Assembly (NCBI GenBank): GCA_910585805.1
Contig: CAJUFB010000102.1
Span: forward strand, 1-13,460
Reading direction: 5' to 3'
Origin: an uncultured Acetatifactor sp.
Lineage (GTDB): Bacteria > Bacillota > Clostridia > Lachnospirales > Lachnospiraceae
DNA: 13,460 nucleotides
Below, in pieces: positions 1 through 6,849 of the stretch (position 1 is its first letter; each line of letters starts with the position of its first letter). The notes beneath the pieces were generated by a model, which saw nothing but the letters and a program-made list of their open reading frames with translations, did no database searches and was not told the DNA's origin. The position numbers and the translations under genes were made by a program.

Positions 1-57
1 CTCTGTTTATGCGGTGTTCATGGCATTTTTTACTCAATCCCTTGCAAAACTCAGGTT

Positions 58-86
58 ATTGTAACACATGGACAGTCTGTTTTCAA
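58..86 (-). promoter_or_regulatory. Sigma-A-like promoter just downstream of rho, reading off the left edge
   Basis: On the minus strand the sequence reads TTGAAA (81-86), a 17-nt spacer, then TACAAT (58-63), a near-consensus vegetative promoter with optimal spacing. The -35 box starts 8 nt after the rho stop codon. Transcription would begin near position 51 and run leftward out of the window. In many Firmicutes the gene after rho is rpmE (ribosomal protein L31), so that is a reasonable guess for the unseen target. No start codon with a ribosome binding site is visible in the remaining 50 nt. Confidence 0.55.
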
Positions 87-94
87 GTCCTATT

Positions 95-1735
95 TTAAAT
101 AAATTTGTTTCTTTTTACCATTTGTACGAATTCGTTGTTGCTTCTTGTCCTTGAGAACATATCCAGGATGCGGTCAGTGGCTTCATCAGGCTTCATACCG
201 TTCAAGGCCCTGCGCATGATGTTGATGGCTTCCAGCTCCTCGCTGTTCAGCAGCAGATCCTCTCTTCTGGTGCCGGATTTTGCCAGATCGATGGCCGGGA
301 AGATACGCTTCTCGGAAAGTTTGCGATCCAGGATCATTTCCATATTGCCCGTACCCTTGAATTCCTCGTATACCACATCATCCATTTTGCTTCCGGTATC
401 CACCAGCGCCGTAGCCAGGATGGTCAGACTGCCGCCCTCTCGCATATTTCTCGCCGCACCGAAAAAGCGCTTCGGCATATGCAACGCCGCCGGATCCAGA
501 CCGCCGGAAAGCGTACGTCCGCTGGGCGGTACCACCAGATTATAAGCCCTTGCCAGACGCGTGATGCTGTCCAGAAGGATCACCACGTCTTTCTTATGTT
601 CCACCAGACGCTTTGCACGCTCAATGGTCATCTCGGATACCCTCTTATGATGCTCCGGCAGTTCGTCAAAAGTAGAATAAATAACCTCTACGTTATCGCC
701 GCTGATGGCTTCCTTGATGTCCGTCACCTCTTCAGGACGCTCGTCGATGAGCAGTATCAGCATATGCATATGCGGATTTGTCCGCAGAATGGATTTTGCT
801 ACCTCCTTCAGCAAAGTCGTCTTACCAGCCTTGGGCGGAGATACGATCATACCGCGCTGGCCCTTACCAACGGGGCTGACCAGATCCATAGCCCTCATGG
901 CCACGCTGCTGCCTGCTGTCTCCAGCCTGATGCGTTCATTCGGGAAAATAGGAGTCATATCTTCGAAAGCCATACGCTTCAGAGCCTCTTCGATCGTATA
1001 GCCATTGATAGTCCGGATAAACAGAAGTGCGCTGAACTTCTCCTGCTGTGTTTTGATGCGCTTGTTCCCCCGCAGGATATCGCCTGTCTTCAGCCCGAAA
1101 CGGCGGATCTGGCTGGGAGCCACATACACGTCGTTCTCTCCTGGCAGATAATTCTCACACCGGATAAATCCGTATCCGTCAGGCATAACCTCCAGGATGC
1201 CGCTGGCCTCCTCGCCGCTGTCCAGTTCCCTGGGATAGGTCTTCTCATCATAGACCTCGTTGGAACGATTCGGCCTGGGGGCTGCCGACGCCGCCTGAGG
1301 GGCTGTCTGGGCCGCTGTCTGAGTTGTCGGCGCCGTCTGGGCCGCCGCGGAACCACCAGGCGCTGCTGCCGGCGCATCCTGCTTCTCCTCGGGCTTCTGG
1401 ATGCTCTCGCTCTGCACCGTAGCTTCGGCCTTATAGCTGCCTTCATTCATGATCGCTCCTGCCGCACGGTCCGTTCTCTGGGGCGGGGCAGATTTCGTAT
1501 TCGTTACAATATTACGCTTGCGTACAGGTCTGGATGGGGAGGCACTGTCACGGAACTGCTGTGTCTCCTCACTCTTCGCAGCGCTTTCTTCTTCCTGTTT
1601 TTTCACCCTTTCATCTTCCGCCAACATGGCTTCCACCAGCTCAGCTTTCTTCATGGACGATGTTCCTTTCAGCCCACGCGCTTTCGCCAGCTCTTTCAGC
1701 TGTACAAGTGCCAGTGATTCATACTTTTCTCTCAT
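95..1735 (-). CDS. rho: Transcription termination factor Rho with long low-complexity linker
   Basis: Hexameric RNA-dependent ATPase/translocase that ends transcription of untranslated RNA in the cytoplasm. Domains in order: N-terminal SAP-like Rho_N helices (about 1-42); a disordered linker (about 46-165) rich in Ala, Pro, Gln, Thr, Glu and Lys; the cold-shock-type RNA-binding domain (about 168-240, with GYGFIR and DVYVAPSQIRRF); and the RecA-like motor. The motor shows Walker A SPPKAGKT (289-296), Walker B VVILLD (384-389), the Q-loop region PSGRTLSGGLDPAAL (404-418) and the R-loop GTGNMEMILDRKL (451-463). At 546 aa it is about 125 residues longer than E. coli Rho, all of it in the linker, as is common in Clostridia and Actinobacteria. 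The ATG is preceded by AGGAGG (1741-1746) with a 5-nt spacer. The gene is divergent from the DUF4364 gene. Identity is very secure; the linker's role is unknown. Confidence 0.98.
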   Translation of the reverse strand: MREKYESLALVQLKELAKARGLKGTSSMKKAELVEAMLAEDERVKKQEEESAAKSEETQQFRDSASPSRPVRKRNIVTNTKSAPPQRTDRAAGAIMNEGSYKAEATVQSESIQKPEEKQDAPAAAPGGSAAAQTAPTTQTAAQTAPQAASAAPRPNRSNEVYDEKTYPRELDSGEEASGILEVMPDGYGFIRCENYLPGENDVYVAPSQIRRFGLKTGDILRGNKRIKTQQEKFSALLFIRTINGYTIEEALKRMAFEDMTPIFPNERIRLETAGSSVAMRAMDLVSPVGKGQRGMIVSPPKAGKTTLLKEVAKSILRTNPHMHMLILLIDERPEEVTDIKEAISGDNVEVIYSTFDELPEHHKRVSEMTIERAKRLVEHKKDVVILLDSITRLARAYNLVVPPSGRTLSGGLDPAALHMPKRFFGAARNMREGGSLTILATALVDTGSKMDDVVYEEFKGTGNMEMILDRKLSEKRIFPAIDLAKSGTRREDLLLNSEELEAINIMRRALNGMKPDEATDRILDMFSRTRSNNEFVQMVKRNKFI

Positions 1736-1842
1736 AAATTCCTCCTGATTTCTATAGTGTCAACAAATAAACGGGGAGCACAGCCAGATTCGTCATTGAC
1801 ATGCTGCCTTTGAAGCATAATTGAATATCATGCCGTACCGAC

Positions 1843-1871
1843 ATTATAATACACTTTTCCAAAAATAGGAA
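1843..1871 (-). promoter_or_regulatory. Candidate rho promoter
   Basis: On the minus strand a perfect TATAAT (1843-1848) lies 17 nt from TTCCTA (1866-1871), a weak -35 match (3 of 6). Transcription would start near 1836, giving a leader of about 100 nt before rho. Such a leader leaves room for the Rho autoregulation known in other bacteria, but no specific attenuator structure was recognised. Confidence 0.42.
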
Positions 1872-1956
1872 GCCCTAATTTTAATTATGACAAGGTTGTC
1901 TTTCTTATACATAATTTCGAGATTTCCAACCCCTGAAAATAATCCTGCAGAATCTC

Positions 1957-1985
1957 TTGCGAAGTACCGAAATCTATTATATGAT
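1957..1985 (+). promoter_or_regulatory. Promoter of the DUF4364 gene
   Basis: TTGCGA (1957-1962), a 17-nt spacer and TATGAT (1980-1985) make a good sigma-A-type promoter 46 nt before the ATG at 2032. It is divergent from the rho promoter candidate. Between the two lies a short inverted repeat, GACAA-GG-TTGTC (1889-1900), which could be a protein-binding site. No other function is evident in the 1736-2031 spacer. Confidence 0.55.
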
Positions 1986-2031
1986 ATTGAATGCCCGCAA
2001 ATATTTCATTTTCGGAAAGGGATGGTGATAC

Positions 2032-2550
2032 ATGTTTCAGGACACGCTGACTCTCTATAAATTAATCGTACTTTATATGCTGGACAGGGTCAATTTCCCG
2101 CTGACCAACGCACAGGTCAGTGATTTTATCCTGGAGCGGGAATATACCAATTATCTGACACTCCAGCAGGTTATCAACGAGCTGCTGGATGCGCGGATGA
2201 TCACCTCCCGCACTATCTTAAACCGCACCCATCTCTCCATTACGCCGGAGGGGCGGGAGACTCTGCACTTTTTCCAGAACCGTATCAACCACGGTATCAA
2301 AAAGGATATCGACAGCTATTTCCGGGAAAACGAATATGTCCTCCGCAATGAAGTCTCCGTACTGGGCGACTACTATTACCGGGCCGGCATCGGCGAATAT
2401 GAGACCCACCTTGTGGCAAAGGACAGAGGCGTCAATCTGGTGGACATCCGGATGGCGGTTCCCACGGAAGAAATAGCCAGAAATATATGCGATAACTGGC
2501 AGAAGAAAAACCAGGAGATCTATCAGTATCTCACGGGACAGCTGTTCTAA
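2032..2550 (+). CDS. DUF4364 family protein, winged-helix-like regulator candidate
   Basis: A 172-aa soluble protein recognised as DUF4364, a family of unknown function found mainly in Clostridia, often near rho and rarA. Residues about 1-85 look like a winged helix: a hydrophobic first helix (LTLYKLIVLYMLDRV), helix-turn-helix-like segments around LTNAQVSDFIL and LTLQQVINELLDARMI, then a wing ending in LSITPEGRETL. This arrangement resembles PadR/MarR-type folds. The C-terminal half contains a predicted beta-rich part (about 108-140) and a final helix. The start is supported by GGTGAT close to the ATG and an AAGGG slightly further upstream, both weaker than elsewhere in the window. The gene has its own promoter and is monocistronic, converging on rarA. 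DNA binding is inferred from the fold only; no target is known. Confidence 0.85.
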   Translation: MFQDTLTLYKLIVLYMLDRVNFPLTNAQVSDFILEREYTNYLTLQQVINELLDARMITSRTILNRTHLSITPEGRETLHFFQNRINHGIKKDIDSYFRENEYVLRNEVSVLGDYYYRAGIGEYETHLVAKDRGVNLVDIRMAVPTEEIARNICDNWQKKNQEIYQYLTGQLF

Positions 2551-2573
2551 AAACTTTTTCGTCCCGAACCGTC

Positions 2574-2592
2574 CAGGGAGCGCCGCTTCCTG
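2574..2592. terminator. Compact hairpin between the convergent DUF4364 and rarA genes
   Basis: CAGGGAGC (2574-2581) and GCTTCCTG (2585-2592) pair over 8 bp with one G-T wobble around a 3-nt loop, exactly in the 42-bp gap between the two stop codons. It could act on both transcripts. There is no U-tract after it on either strand, so it is a weak intrinsic terminator at best. It may instead be a 3'-end stability stem or rely on Rho. Confidence 0.3.
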
Positions 2593-3939
2593 TCAGGATG
2601 CTCCGGATTCCTTTACCTCTGCCCTGATTCTCCGCATGTGTTCCCGTATCTTAGCCTCGTAGCCGTTTCCGGTGGGCTTATAGAATTCCTTCCCGTTCAG
2701 TTCATAAGGAAGATACTGCTGCTCTACATAGTGATTGGGATAATCATGGGCATATTTGTAACCGGTTCCTCTTCCCAACTTCGCCGCCCCCTTATAATGA
2801 GCATCCTGAAGGTGCGCCGGAATGGGCAGATTCCCGCTGCGCCTCACTTCCTCCATAGCCGAGAACACCGCTCCGCAGGCTGCGTTGCTCTTGGGCGCGG
2901 ATGCCACATAGGAAGCCGCCTGGGACAGGATAATCTGAGCCTCCGGCATGCCGATACGTTCTACCGCCAGAGACGCGTTAGTTGCCACTACCAGCGCCTG
3001 AGGGTCTGCATTTCCCACATCCTCCGCCGCGCATATCATGATTCTTCTGGCTATAAACGCAACGCTTTCCCCTGCATAGAGCATCCGGGCCAGATAGTAC
3101 ACAGCCGCATCCGGGTCTGAGCCTCTCATGCTTTTGATAAAAGCGGAAATAGTATCATAATGGTTGTCGCCGCTCTTGTCATAACGTACGGCCTTCTTCT
3201 GGATGCACTCCTGAGCCACTTCCAGAGTGATATGTATCCTGCCGTCCTGACCGCGGGCGGTACTCATAATGCCCAGTTCAATGGCATTCAGGGCATGTCT
3301 GGCATCTCCGCCGGAGACATCCGCCAGGAAATCCAGCGCGTCTTCGTCTATCACCGCATCATAGGTTCCCATCCCTCTGTCCGTATCGTATACAGCCTTT
3401 TTCAGAAGTTCCCGCACAGCCTCCAGCGGAATGGGCTTCAGTTCAAAAATAACGGAACGGGAAAGCAGAGCGCCGTTGACCTCGAAATAAGGGTTTTCCG
3501 TGGTAGCGCCTATCAGAACCAGCGTGCCGTCCTCCACAAAGGGGAGCAGATAGTCCTGCTGTGCCTTGTTGAAGCGGTGTATCTCGTCGATGAAGAGAAT
3601 CGTGCGTTTGCCGTACATCCCCTGGATTTCTTTCGCTTTCGCCACCACCTCCTCCATGTCCTTTTTCCCCGCCACCGTGGCATTGATCTGGGTAAATTCG
3701 GCGCTGGTGGAATTTGCAATCACCCTGGCCAGGGTGGTCTTGCCCGTGCCGGGAGGTCCGTAGAAAATAACGGATCTGATCTTATCCGCCTTGATGGCAC
3801 GGTAGAGCAGCTTGTCCTTCCCCACGATATGTTCCTGCCCCACTACCTCTTCCAGAGTTCTGGGACGCATTCTGGCAGCAAGGGGCGCCTCCTTTTCCAT
3901 GTCGTTATTCCGCATATAGTCAAATATATTCAAGTCCAT
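2593..3939 (-). CDS. rarA: Replication-associated recombination protein RarA/MgsA, AAA+ ATPase
   Basis: RarA (MgsA, homologue of eukaryotic WRNIP1/Mgs1) is a clamp-loader-like AAA+ ATPase that acts at stalled or damaged replication forks. The 448-aa protein has the usual full length. It shows Walker A GPPGTGKTT (61-69), Walker B ILFIDEIH (114-121), sensor 1 GATTENP (144-150) and an SR arginine-finger element (160-161). It ends with the family's C-terminal tetramerisation domain (LPYELNGKEFYKPTGNGYE near the end). The start at MDLNIFDYM is kept because the family normally has this short N-terminal helix before the MEKEAPLA segment. The Shine-Dalgarno is poor (GGTAAG), and a better AGGAG lies about 28 nt upstream without a usable start. 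The NYN gene lies upstream on the same strand with a 189-bp gap; no convincing rarA promoter was found. Confidence 0.95.
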   Translation of the reverse strand: MDLNIFDYMRNNDMEKEAPLAARMRPRTLEEVVGQEHIVGKDKLLYRAIKADKIRSVIFYGPPGTGKTTLARVIANSTSAEFTQINATVAGKKDMEEVVAKAKEIQGMYGKRTILFIDEIHRFNKAQQDYLLPFVEDGTLVLIGATTENPYFEVNGALLSRSVIFELKPIPLEAVRELLKKAVYDTDRGMGTYDAVIDEDALDFLADVSGGDARHALNAIELGIMSTARGQDGRIHITLEVAQECIQKKAVRYDKSGDNHYDTISAFIKSMRGSDPDAAVYYLARMLYAGESVAFIARRIMICAAEDVGNADPQALVVATNASLAVERIGMPEAQIILSQAASYVASAPKSNAACGAVFSAMEEVRRSGNLPIPAHLQDAHYKGAAKLGRGTGYKYAHDYPNHYVEQQYLPYELNGKEFYKPTGNGYEAKIREHMRRIRAEVKESGAS

Positions 3940-4064
3940 TTTCTTACCGTCCGTTACCTTTTCTATTCTCCTCGTTCCGGATATACTCGAACCCGAAAGT
4001 TACAACTTCTTCTCCTTCATTCAATAAACCGCGCGCCGATGATACACCCTGTACTCTGCATATA

Positions 4065-4082
4065 ACCGTCCTGTTGGGCGGT
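4065..4082. terminator. Weak hairpin between the NYN gene and rarA
   Basis: ACCGTCC (4065-4071) and GGGCGGT (4076-4082) pair around TGTT; the plus-strand version has one wobble and the minus-strand version one mismatch. Read from the NYN gene, the stem is followed by TATATG rather than a run of T. This could partly separate the two minus-strand transcripts, but it is marginal evidence. The rest of 3940-4128 shows nothing recognisable. Confidence 0.2.
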
Positions 4083-4128
4083 ATTATTACATATACTATA
4101 CTCGTAAGCGCATCAATCCCTTAACAGG

Positions 4129-5154
4129 TTACTTCTTCAGGGACACTTCATTTTCATGGACCGTAACGGAACTCAGACTGCGCAGAAAGCTGGAGATCCG
4201 GTTATACCCGAACTGCTTGAAATCCAGCTGCTTATATTTCTTATGCAGTTCGTCGTTCAGGCTGGCCAGGTTCTCTACCATACCTCCGTTCTTCGCTATC
4301 ATGCGGCAGATTTCCTGCTCCAGCTCCTCCTTGGTCAGATTGGAGCGGCGCTCCACATAATACTGGTTGCTGATCTTTTTTACGTGCAGGTCGGGAAGCT
4401 CCTGGTCTATCATGGTGCTCAGCTTATAATATCCGTAATTACGTACGTCAAAATCCGTAAATTTATCATTCAGCCGATTGCCTACCCTGGCAAGGTCCAC
4501 CTGCCTTCCTCCGCTTTCATTGATCAGGGTCAGTATCACCTGCCGTACATCCGCAATGGAGGTCACGTTCTGTTCCTCGGTAGATACTGCATCCTGACTG
4601 CCGGCATATTCCCCTGTCCTGCCATGCTTTTCATCCGGATTATTTCTTGTGTCCTGAGAATTCCTTGTCCCCATGGCAATGTCCTCATCCATATTCTGCT
4701 CCGCCACCAGGTTCAGGTGGATGAATTTATTACAGGCCCTGGTCAGCGCCAGAGGCGTCTTGGATTCGCCCATGCCCAGCACGAACATGTTCTCCTCCCT
4801 CAGCCGCATGGCAAGCCGGGTGAAATCGCTGTCGCTGGTGACCAGACAGAACCCCTGCACTTTATTCTTATAGAGAATATCCATGGCATCAATGACCATC
4901 GCCATATCCGTGGCATTTTTCCCGGTGGTATAGGAAAACTGCTGCACCGGCATAATGGAATGTTCCAGCAACAGCCCCTCGGACCAGCCGTTTCCCTTTG
5001 ACCAGTTGCCGTAGATACGGCGATAGCTGGTCAGGCCGTATTTTTCAAGCTCCTCAAATATGGTAACCGCGTATTTGGAGCTGATATTATCCGCATCGAT
5101 CAGTACTGCAAACTGCATTTTCTCATTGGCCATCGATTCCATGATTTCTTCCAT
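4129..5154 (-). CDS. NYN domain putative RNase with two OST-HTH/LOTUS domains
   Basis: A 341-aa protein. Residues about 14-150 form a NYN (LabA/DUF88, PIN-like) nuclease domain with acidic residues at the expected sites: FAVLIDADN (D20, D22, N23), the ATDMAMVID segment (D83), and VTSDSDF (D108, D110). After a polar linker (about 155-198) come two OST-HTH/LOTUS winged-helix domains, about 199-268 (ending HVKKISNQYYVERR) and 276-340 (ending TVHENEVSLKK). LOTUS domains bind RNA, including G-quadruplex RNA, so a sequence- or structure-guided RNase is a fair inference. The frame opens 20 codons earlier (to 5214), but only the ATG at 5154 has AGGGAG at a 6-nt spacing, so it is chosen. The gene has an extended -10 promoter candidate at 5289-5297. 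The architecture echoes animal MARF1. The substrate is unknown. Confidence 0.88.
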   Translation of the reverse strand: MEEIMESMANEKMQFAVLIDADNISSKYAVTIFEELEKYGLTSYRRIYGNWSKGNGWSEGLLLEHSIMPVQQFSYTTGKNATDMAMVIDAMDILYKNKVQGFCLVTSDSDFTRLAMRLREENMFVLGMGESKTPLALTRACNKFIHLNLVAEQNMDEDIAMGTRNSQDTRNNPDEKHGRTGEYAGSQDAVSTEEQNVTSIADVRQVILTLINESGGRQVDLARVGNRLNDKFTDFDVRNYGYYKLSTMIDQELPDLHVKKISNQYYVERRSNLTKEELEQEICRMIAKNGGMVENLASLNDELHKKYKQLDFKQFGYNRISSFLRSLSSVTVHENEVSLKK

Positions 5155-5160
5155 ATTATT

Positions 5161-5166
5161 CTCCCT
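5161..5166 (-). promoter_or_regulatory. Ribosome binding site deciding the NYN gene start
   Basis: AGGGAG on the minus strand with a 6-nt spacer to the ATG at 5154. The upstream in-frame ATG at 5214 lacks any comparable site. Confidence 0.7.
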
Positions 5167-5288
5167 CTTGTTATGCTTCGGAAATTGTGGATGCCGGTAC
5201 TCCCGCCCGGACACACTTCTCGTGTCAGAAACTGTTGATCTGCTGCTTTGTGTCTGTGTATGAGAACTTCACTTCTCCGTCCGGGGCA

Positions 5289-5297
5289 ATTATATCA
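5289..5297 (-). promoter_or_regulatory. Extended -10 promoter candidate for the NYN gene
   Basis: The minus strand reads TGATATAAT, a perfect TGN plus TATAAT extended -10 element, which can work without a -35 box. No good -35 is present at 16-18 nt. The start would lie near 5282, leaving a leader of about 128 nt. Confidence 0.45.
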
Positions 5298-5462
5298 TAT
5301 TTTCCGGATTTTTCCTATCCCTTTCTTTTCCGCATATCAGAATTCGGGGCCGAAATGTGTTTCGGGTTCGTATTTCCGTACTTGCTTCTTCCGTTTCCTC
5401 CTTCATGACAGTCATGCTGACCCGGTCCGCTGTCTGGAATTGGCAGAAAGCGGGAAAGAGCC

Positions 5463-6350
5463 TCACAGGCCCTCCTGGATATGCACCACCACCGTCTCCT
5501 GCCTCATCTGCTCAGACACGGCAAGAAATGTACCTCTGTCCTTCCCGGGAGTATGCCCCAGCGTCTTCACATAGGCCCTGTAAAAGGAAGAGTAATCCCC
5601 GAATCCGCTGCTGAAGGCCGCATCCTTCGCATGGCATCCGTTATTCAGCAGCAGCTGCGCATGAACCACCCTTTTCCGCAGCAGATAATCCATCACCGTA
5701 GTGCCGGTAGCCCTGCGGAATACCTTGTTCAGATGATGCTTGCTGATATAGAAATGTTCCGAGATATCATCCAGTGTTATCGCTTCGCTCAGATGTTTGT
5801 TAATATAAAACAGAATATCCGTCACCGTATTTTCCGCCGTATTCTTCGTATCGGGAGCGGCGGCAAGGCTCATGGCCGCTATCTCCGATAAAAGCGCTTC
5901 CACACGGATGGGCAGCATCTGTTCCCGGAAGGGTTCCTGCAGCGGAGCGCATTCCTCCAGACTTTCCAGAAGAACCGGCAGACGGTATTTTTCCCCATGT
6001 TCGAAATAGATCGGCCTCTCCTCTCCCCGCCCTGACTGAGGAAATGCCCGCAGCAGAAAAGCCCGCCTCTCCTGACTTAACAATTCCGGATGAAAATGCA
6101 GGGAATATCTCTTGTAAGGAATATCACGGTTGATCCGGACACCGTGAAAGGCATGGGGAGAAAGGAGCAGCAGGCTGTGGGCTGTGGGCTTGTAATGCTG
6201 CCCTTCCACCAGATAATCCACGTCTCCCTCCAGAAAGTAATATACTTCATAAAAGTTATGACAGTGCAGGGCATATTGTTCCGTTACTTCCCGGGATACG
6301 GAATAGCCGAAGGATATTTTCTCTGTATGGATGCCTGCATTCGGATTCAT
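5463..6350 (-). CDS. AraC family transcriptional regulator with N-terminal cupin sensor
   Basis: A 295-aa regulator. The N-terminal part (about 28-92) is an AraC-type cupin sensor with HCHNFYEVYYFLEG and a later LHFHPELL strand, of the kind that binds small sugars or glycosides. The C-terminal part (about 172-280) holds the two helix-turn-helix motifs of the AraC/XylS fold: LDDISEHFYISKHHLNKVF, and the DAAFSSGFGDYSSFYRAYVKTLGHTP signature. The frame extends 27 codons further up (6431), but GGGGAGGG (6356-6363) sits 5 nt before the ATG at 6350, so that start is used. The gene is divergent from the sugar-metabolism genes that begin at 6850, and is probably their ligand-responsive activator. The shared spacer holds repeats with the spacing an AraC dimer needs. 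The ligand is not predictable from sequence alone. Confidence 0.93.
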   Translation of the reverse strand: MNPNAGIHTEKISFGYSVSREVTEQYALHCHNFYEVYYFLEGDVDYLVEGQHYKPTAHSLLLLSPHAFHGVRINRDIPYKRYSLHFHPELLSQERRAFLLRAFPQSGRGEERPIYFEHGEKYRLPVLLESLEECAPLQEPFREQMLPIRVEALLSEIAAMSLAAAPDTKNTAENTVTDILFYINKHLSEAITLDDISEHFYISKHHLNKVFRRATGTTVMDYLLRKRVVHAQLLLNNGCHAKDAAFSSGFGDYSSFYRAYVKTLGHTPGKDRGTFLAVSEQMRQETVVVHIQEGL

Positions 6351-6355
6351 AGATA

Positions 6356-6363
6356 CCCTCCCC
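6356..6363 (-). promoter_or_regulatory. Ribosome binding site deciding the AraC-type gene start
   Basis: GGGGAGGG on the minus strand with a 5-nt spacer to the ATG at 6350. The more distal ATG at 6431 lacks a comparable site. Confidence 0.75.
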
Positions 6364-6430
6364 TTCTTTTCCCGGATAACTGACCCTGACTGGCCGGAAC
6401 CGGAATCTTCCCGGAATGCACAGAATCTCA

Positions 6431-6447
6431 CCTGAAACTGTTTCAGG
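6431..6447. promoter_or_regulatory. Perfect 17-nt palindrome, operator candidate
   Basis: CCTGAAACTGTTTCAGG has two perfect 8-nt arms around a single T. It lies downstream of the araC-type promoter (about 48 nt into the transcript) and 81 nt before the ATG. A one-base loop makes it a poor RNA hairpin, and no U-tract follows, so a dimeric DNA-binding protein site is more likely. It resembles LacI-family operators in style, but it is not a CcpA cre site. Confidence 0.5.
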
Positions 6448-6501
6448 CCGGAAAAATTTCTGATCGCAAAGTTTTTGAAGCGTTTTCTGCCACTTGATAT
6501 T

Positions 6502-6530
6502 ATTTTAACTTACCACCGCTATATTTGCAA
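6502..6530 (-). promoter_or_regulatory. Promoter of the AraC-type regulator gene
   Basis: On the minus strand TTGCAA (6525-6530), a 17-nt spacer and TAAAAT (6502-6507) form a good sigma-A-type promoter. The -35 box is part of one copy of the TTGCAATG repeat, so a protein bound there would compete with or recruit RNA polymerase. Confidence 0.6.
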
Positions 6531-6553
6531 TGTTTTAATTGTTCCTTGCAATG
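6525..6553 (+). repeat. TTGCAATG direct repeat with 21-bp phasing, AraC-type half-sites
   Basis: TTGCAATG occurs at 6525-6532 and again at 6546-6553, start to start 21 bp apart, or two DNA turns. Extending both copies to 18 nt keeps 13 identical positions. Tandem half-sites about 21 bp apart on the same face are the known arrangement for AraC-family dimers. The copies overlap the -35 boxes of the two divergent promoters. Confidence 0.5.
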
Positions 6554-6573
6554 GATTTTCTGTCCGTTATAAA
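6546..6573 (+). promoter_or_regulatory. Promoter of the sugar-metabolism genes
   Basis: TTGCAA (6546-6551), a 16-nt spacer and TATAAA (6568-6573) on the plus strand. The -35 box coincides with the downstream TTGCAATG half-site, a position typical of class II activation by AraC-family proteins. Transcription would start near 6580, about 270 nt before the first ATG. Confidence 0.5.
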
Positions 6574-6849
6574 CTATAGTAACCTGTAAGAACAGCAGAG
6601 GCATCTGCAAAACCATAACCAGGCCAGCGGTCATTCCCCGCCGGATTCCGGAGCACTTACGGACGCATGCCCCCGGCAGCCGGAAATCTTCAGCGGCAAA
6701 CGGGTACTGCATGAGGAGCCGCAGAACCTGAAACAACATGTGCATCATGCAGCTGACAAGCGCTTTACACAGGCTTTCAACAGCAGGAACCGCTTTTTTC
6801 GCGCCCCGCAGCATACCCTGCACACGCAGGCTCATCAGGAGGTACAATC

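Larger units (their letters stand above)
5155..5462. other. 308-bp intergenic region between the araC-type and NYN genes
   Basis: Both flanking genes are on the minus strand. The region holds the extended -10 promoter candidate (5289-5297), a perfect 6-bp hairpin CCGAAA-TGTG-TTTCGG (5350-5365) without a U-tract, and an 11-nt palindrome ATGACAGTCAT (5405-5415). No terminator for the AraC gene and no credible coding sequence was seen. A 38-codon minus-strand frame starting near 5407 lacks an upstream ribosome binding site. Confidence 0.5.
6351..6849. other. 499-bp divergent regulatory spacer between araC-type and TIM-barrel genes
   Basis: The spacer contains a promoter for each direction (6502-6530 minus, 6546-6573 plus), a 21-bp-phased direct repeat (6525-6553), and a perfect palindrome (6431-6447). 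The plus-strand transcript would have a leader of about 270 nt. That leader holds a 7-bp arm pair CTGCATG/CATGCAG (6707-6713 and 6746-6752) and a small hairpin CCTGC-ACAC-GCAGG (6817-6830) just ahead of the ribosome binding site. A run of six T (within 6792-6799) is not directly preceded by a stem. No credible gene lies in the spacer. Confidence 0.6.

Noticed and set aside
1..102. Plus-strand frame open from the left edge to a TAA at 100-102
   Set aside because: Only 33 codons without recognisable features. It overlaps the rho end, and a strong minus-strand promoter occupies the same stretch; open by chance is likely.
479..1717. Long plus-strand open frame of 412 codons opposite rho
   Set aside because: It lies entirely antisense to the unmistakable rho gene, has low-complexity Arg/Cys/Leu-rich composition mirroring the rho linker, and has no ribosome binding site.
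1758..1763. TTGACA on the minus strand upstream of rho as a -35 box
   Set aside because: The matching -10 would fall between the ribosome binding site and the start codon, where the sequence is AATTTA and no leader would remain.
3160..4065. Plus-strand open frame of 301 codons opposite rarA
   Set aside because: It is a shadow of rarA codon usage. The sequence is unlike any protein family I know, and no ribosome binding site precedes it.
6475..6487. TGAAGCGTTTTCT as a CcpA cre site near the AraC-type promoter
   Set aside because: It is one base short of the cre spacing and lacks the required symmetry, so carbon catabolite control is not supported here.
6500..6847. Minus-strand 115-codon frame in the divergent spacer
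   Set aside because: It runs through the plus-strand promoter and leader. Its start abuts the first TIM-barrel gene with no ribosome binding site, and the composition is not protein-like.
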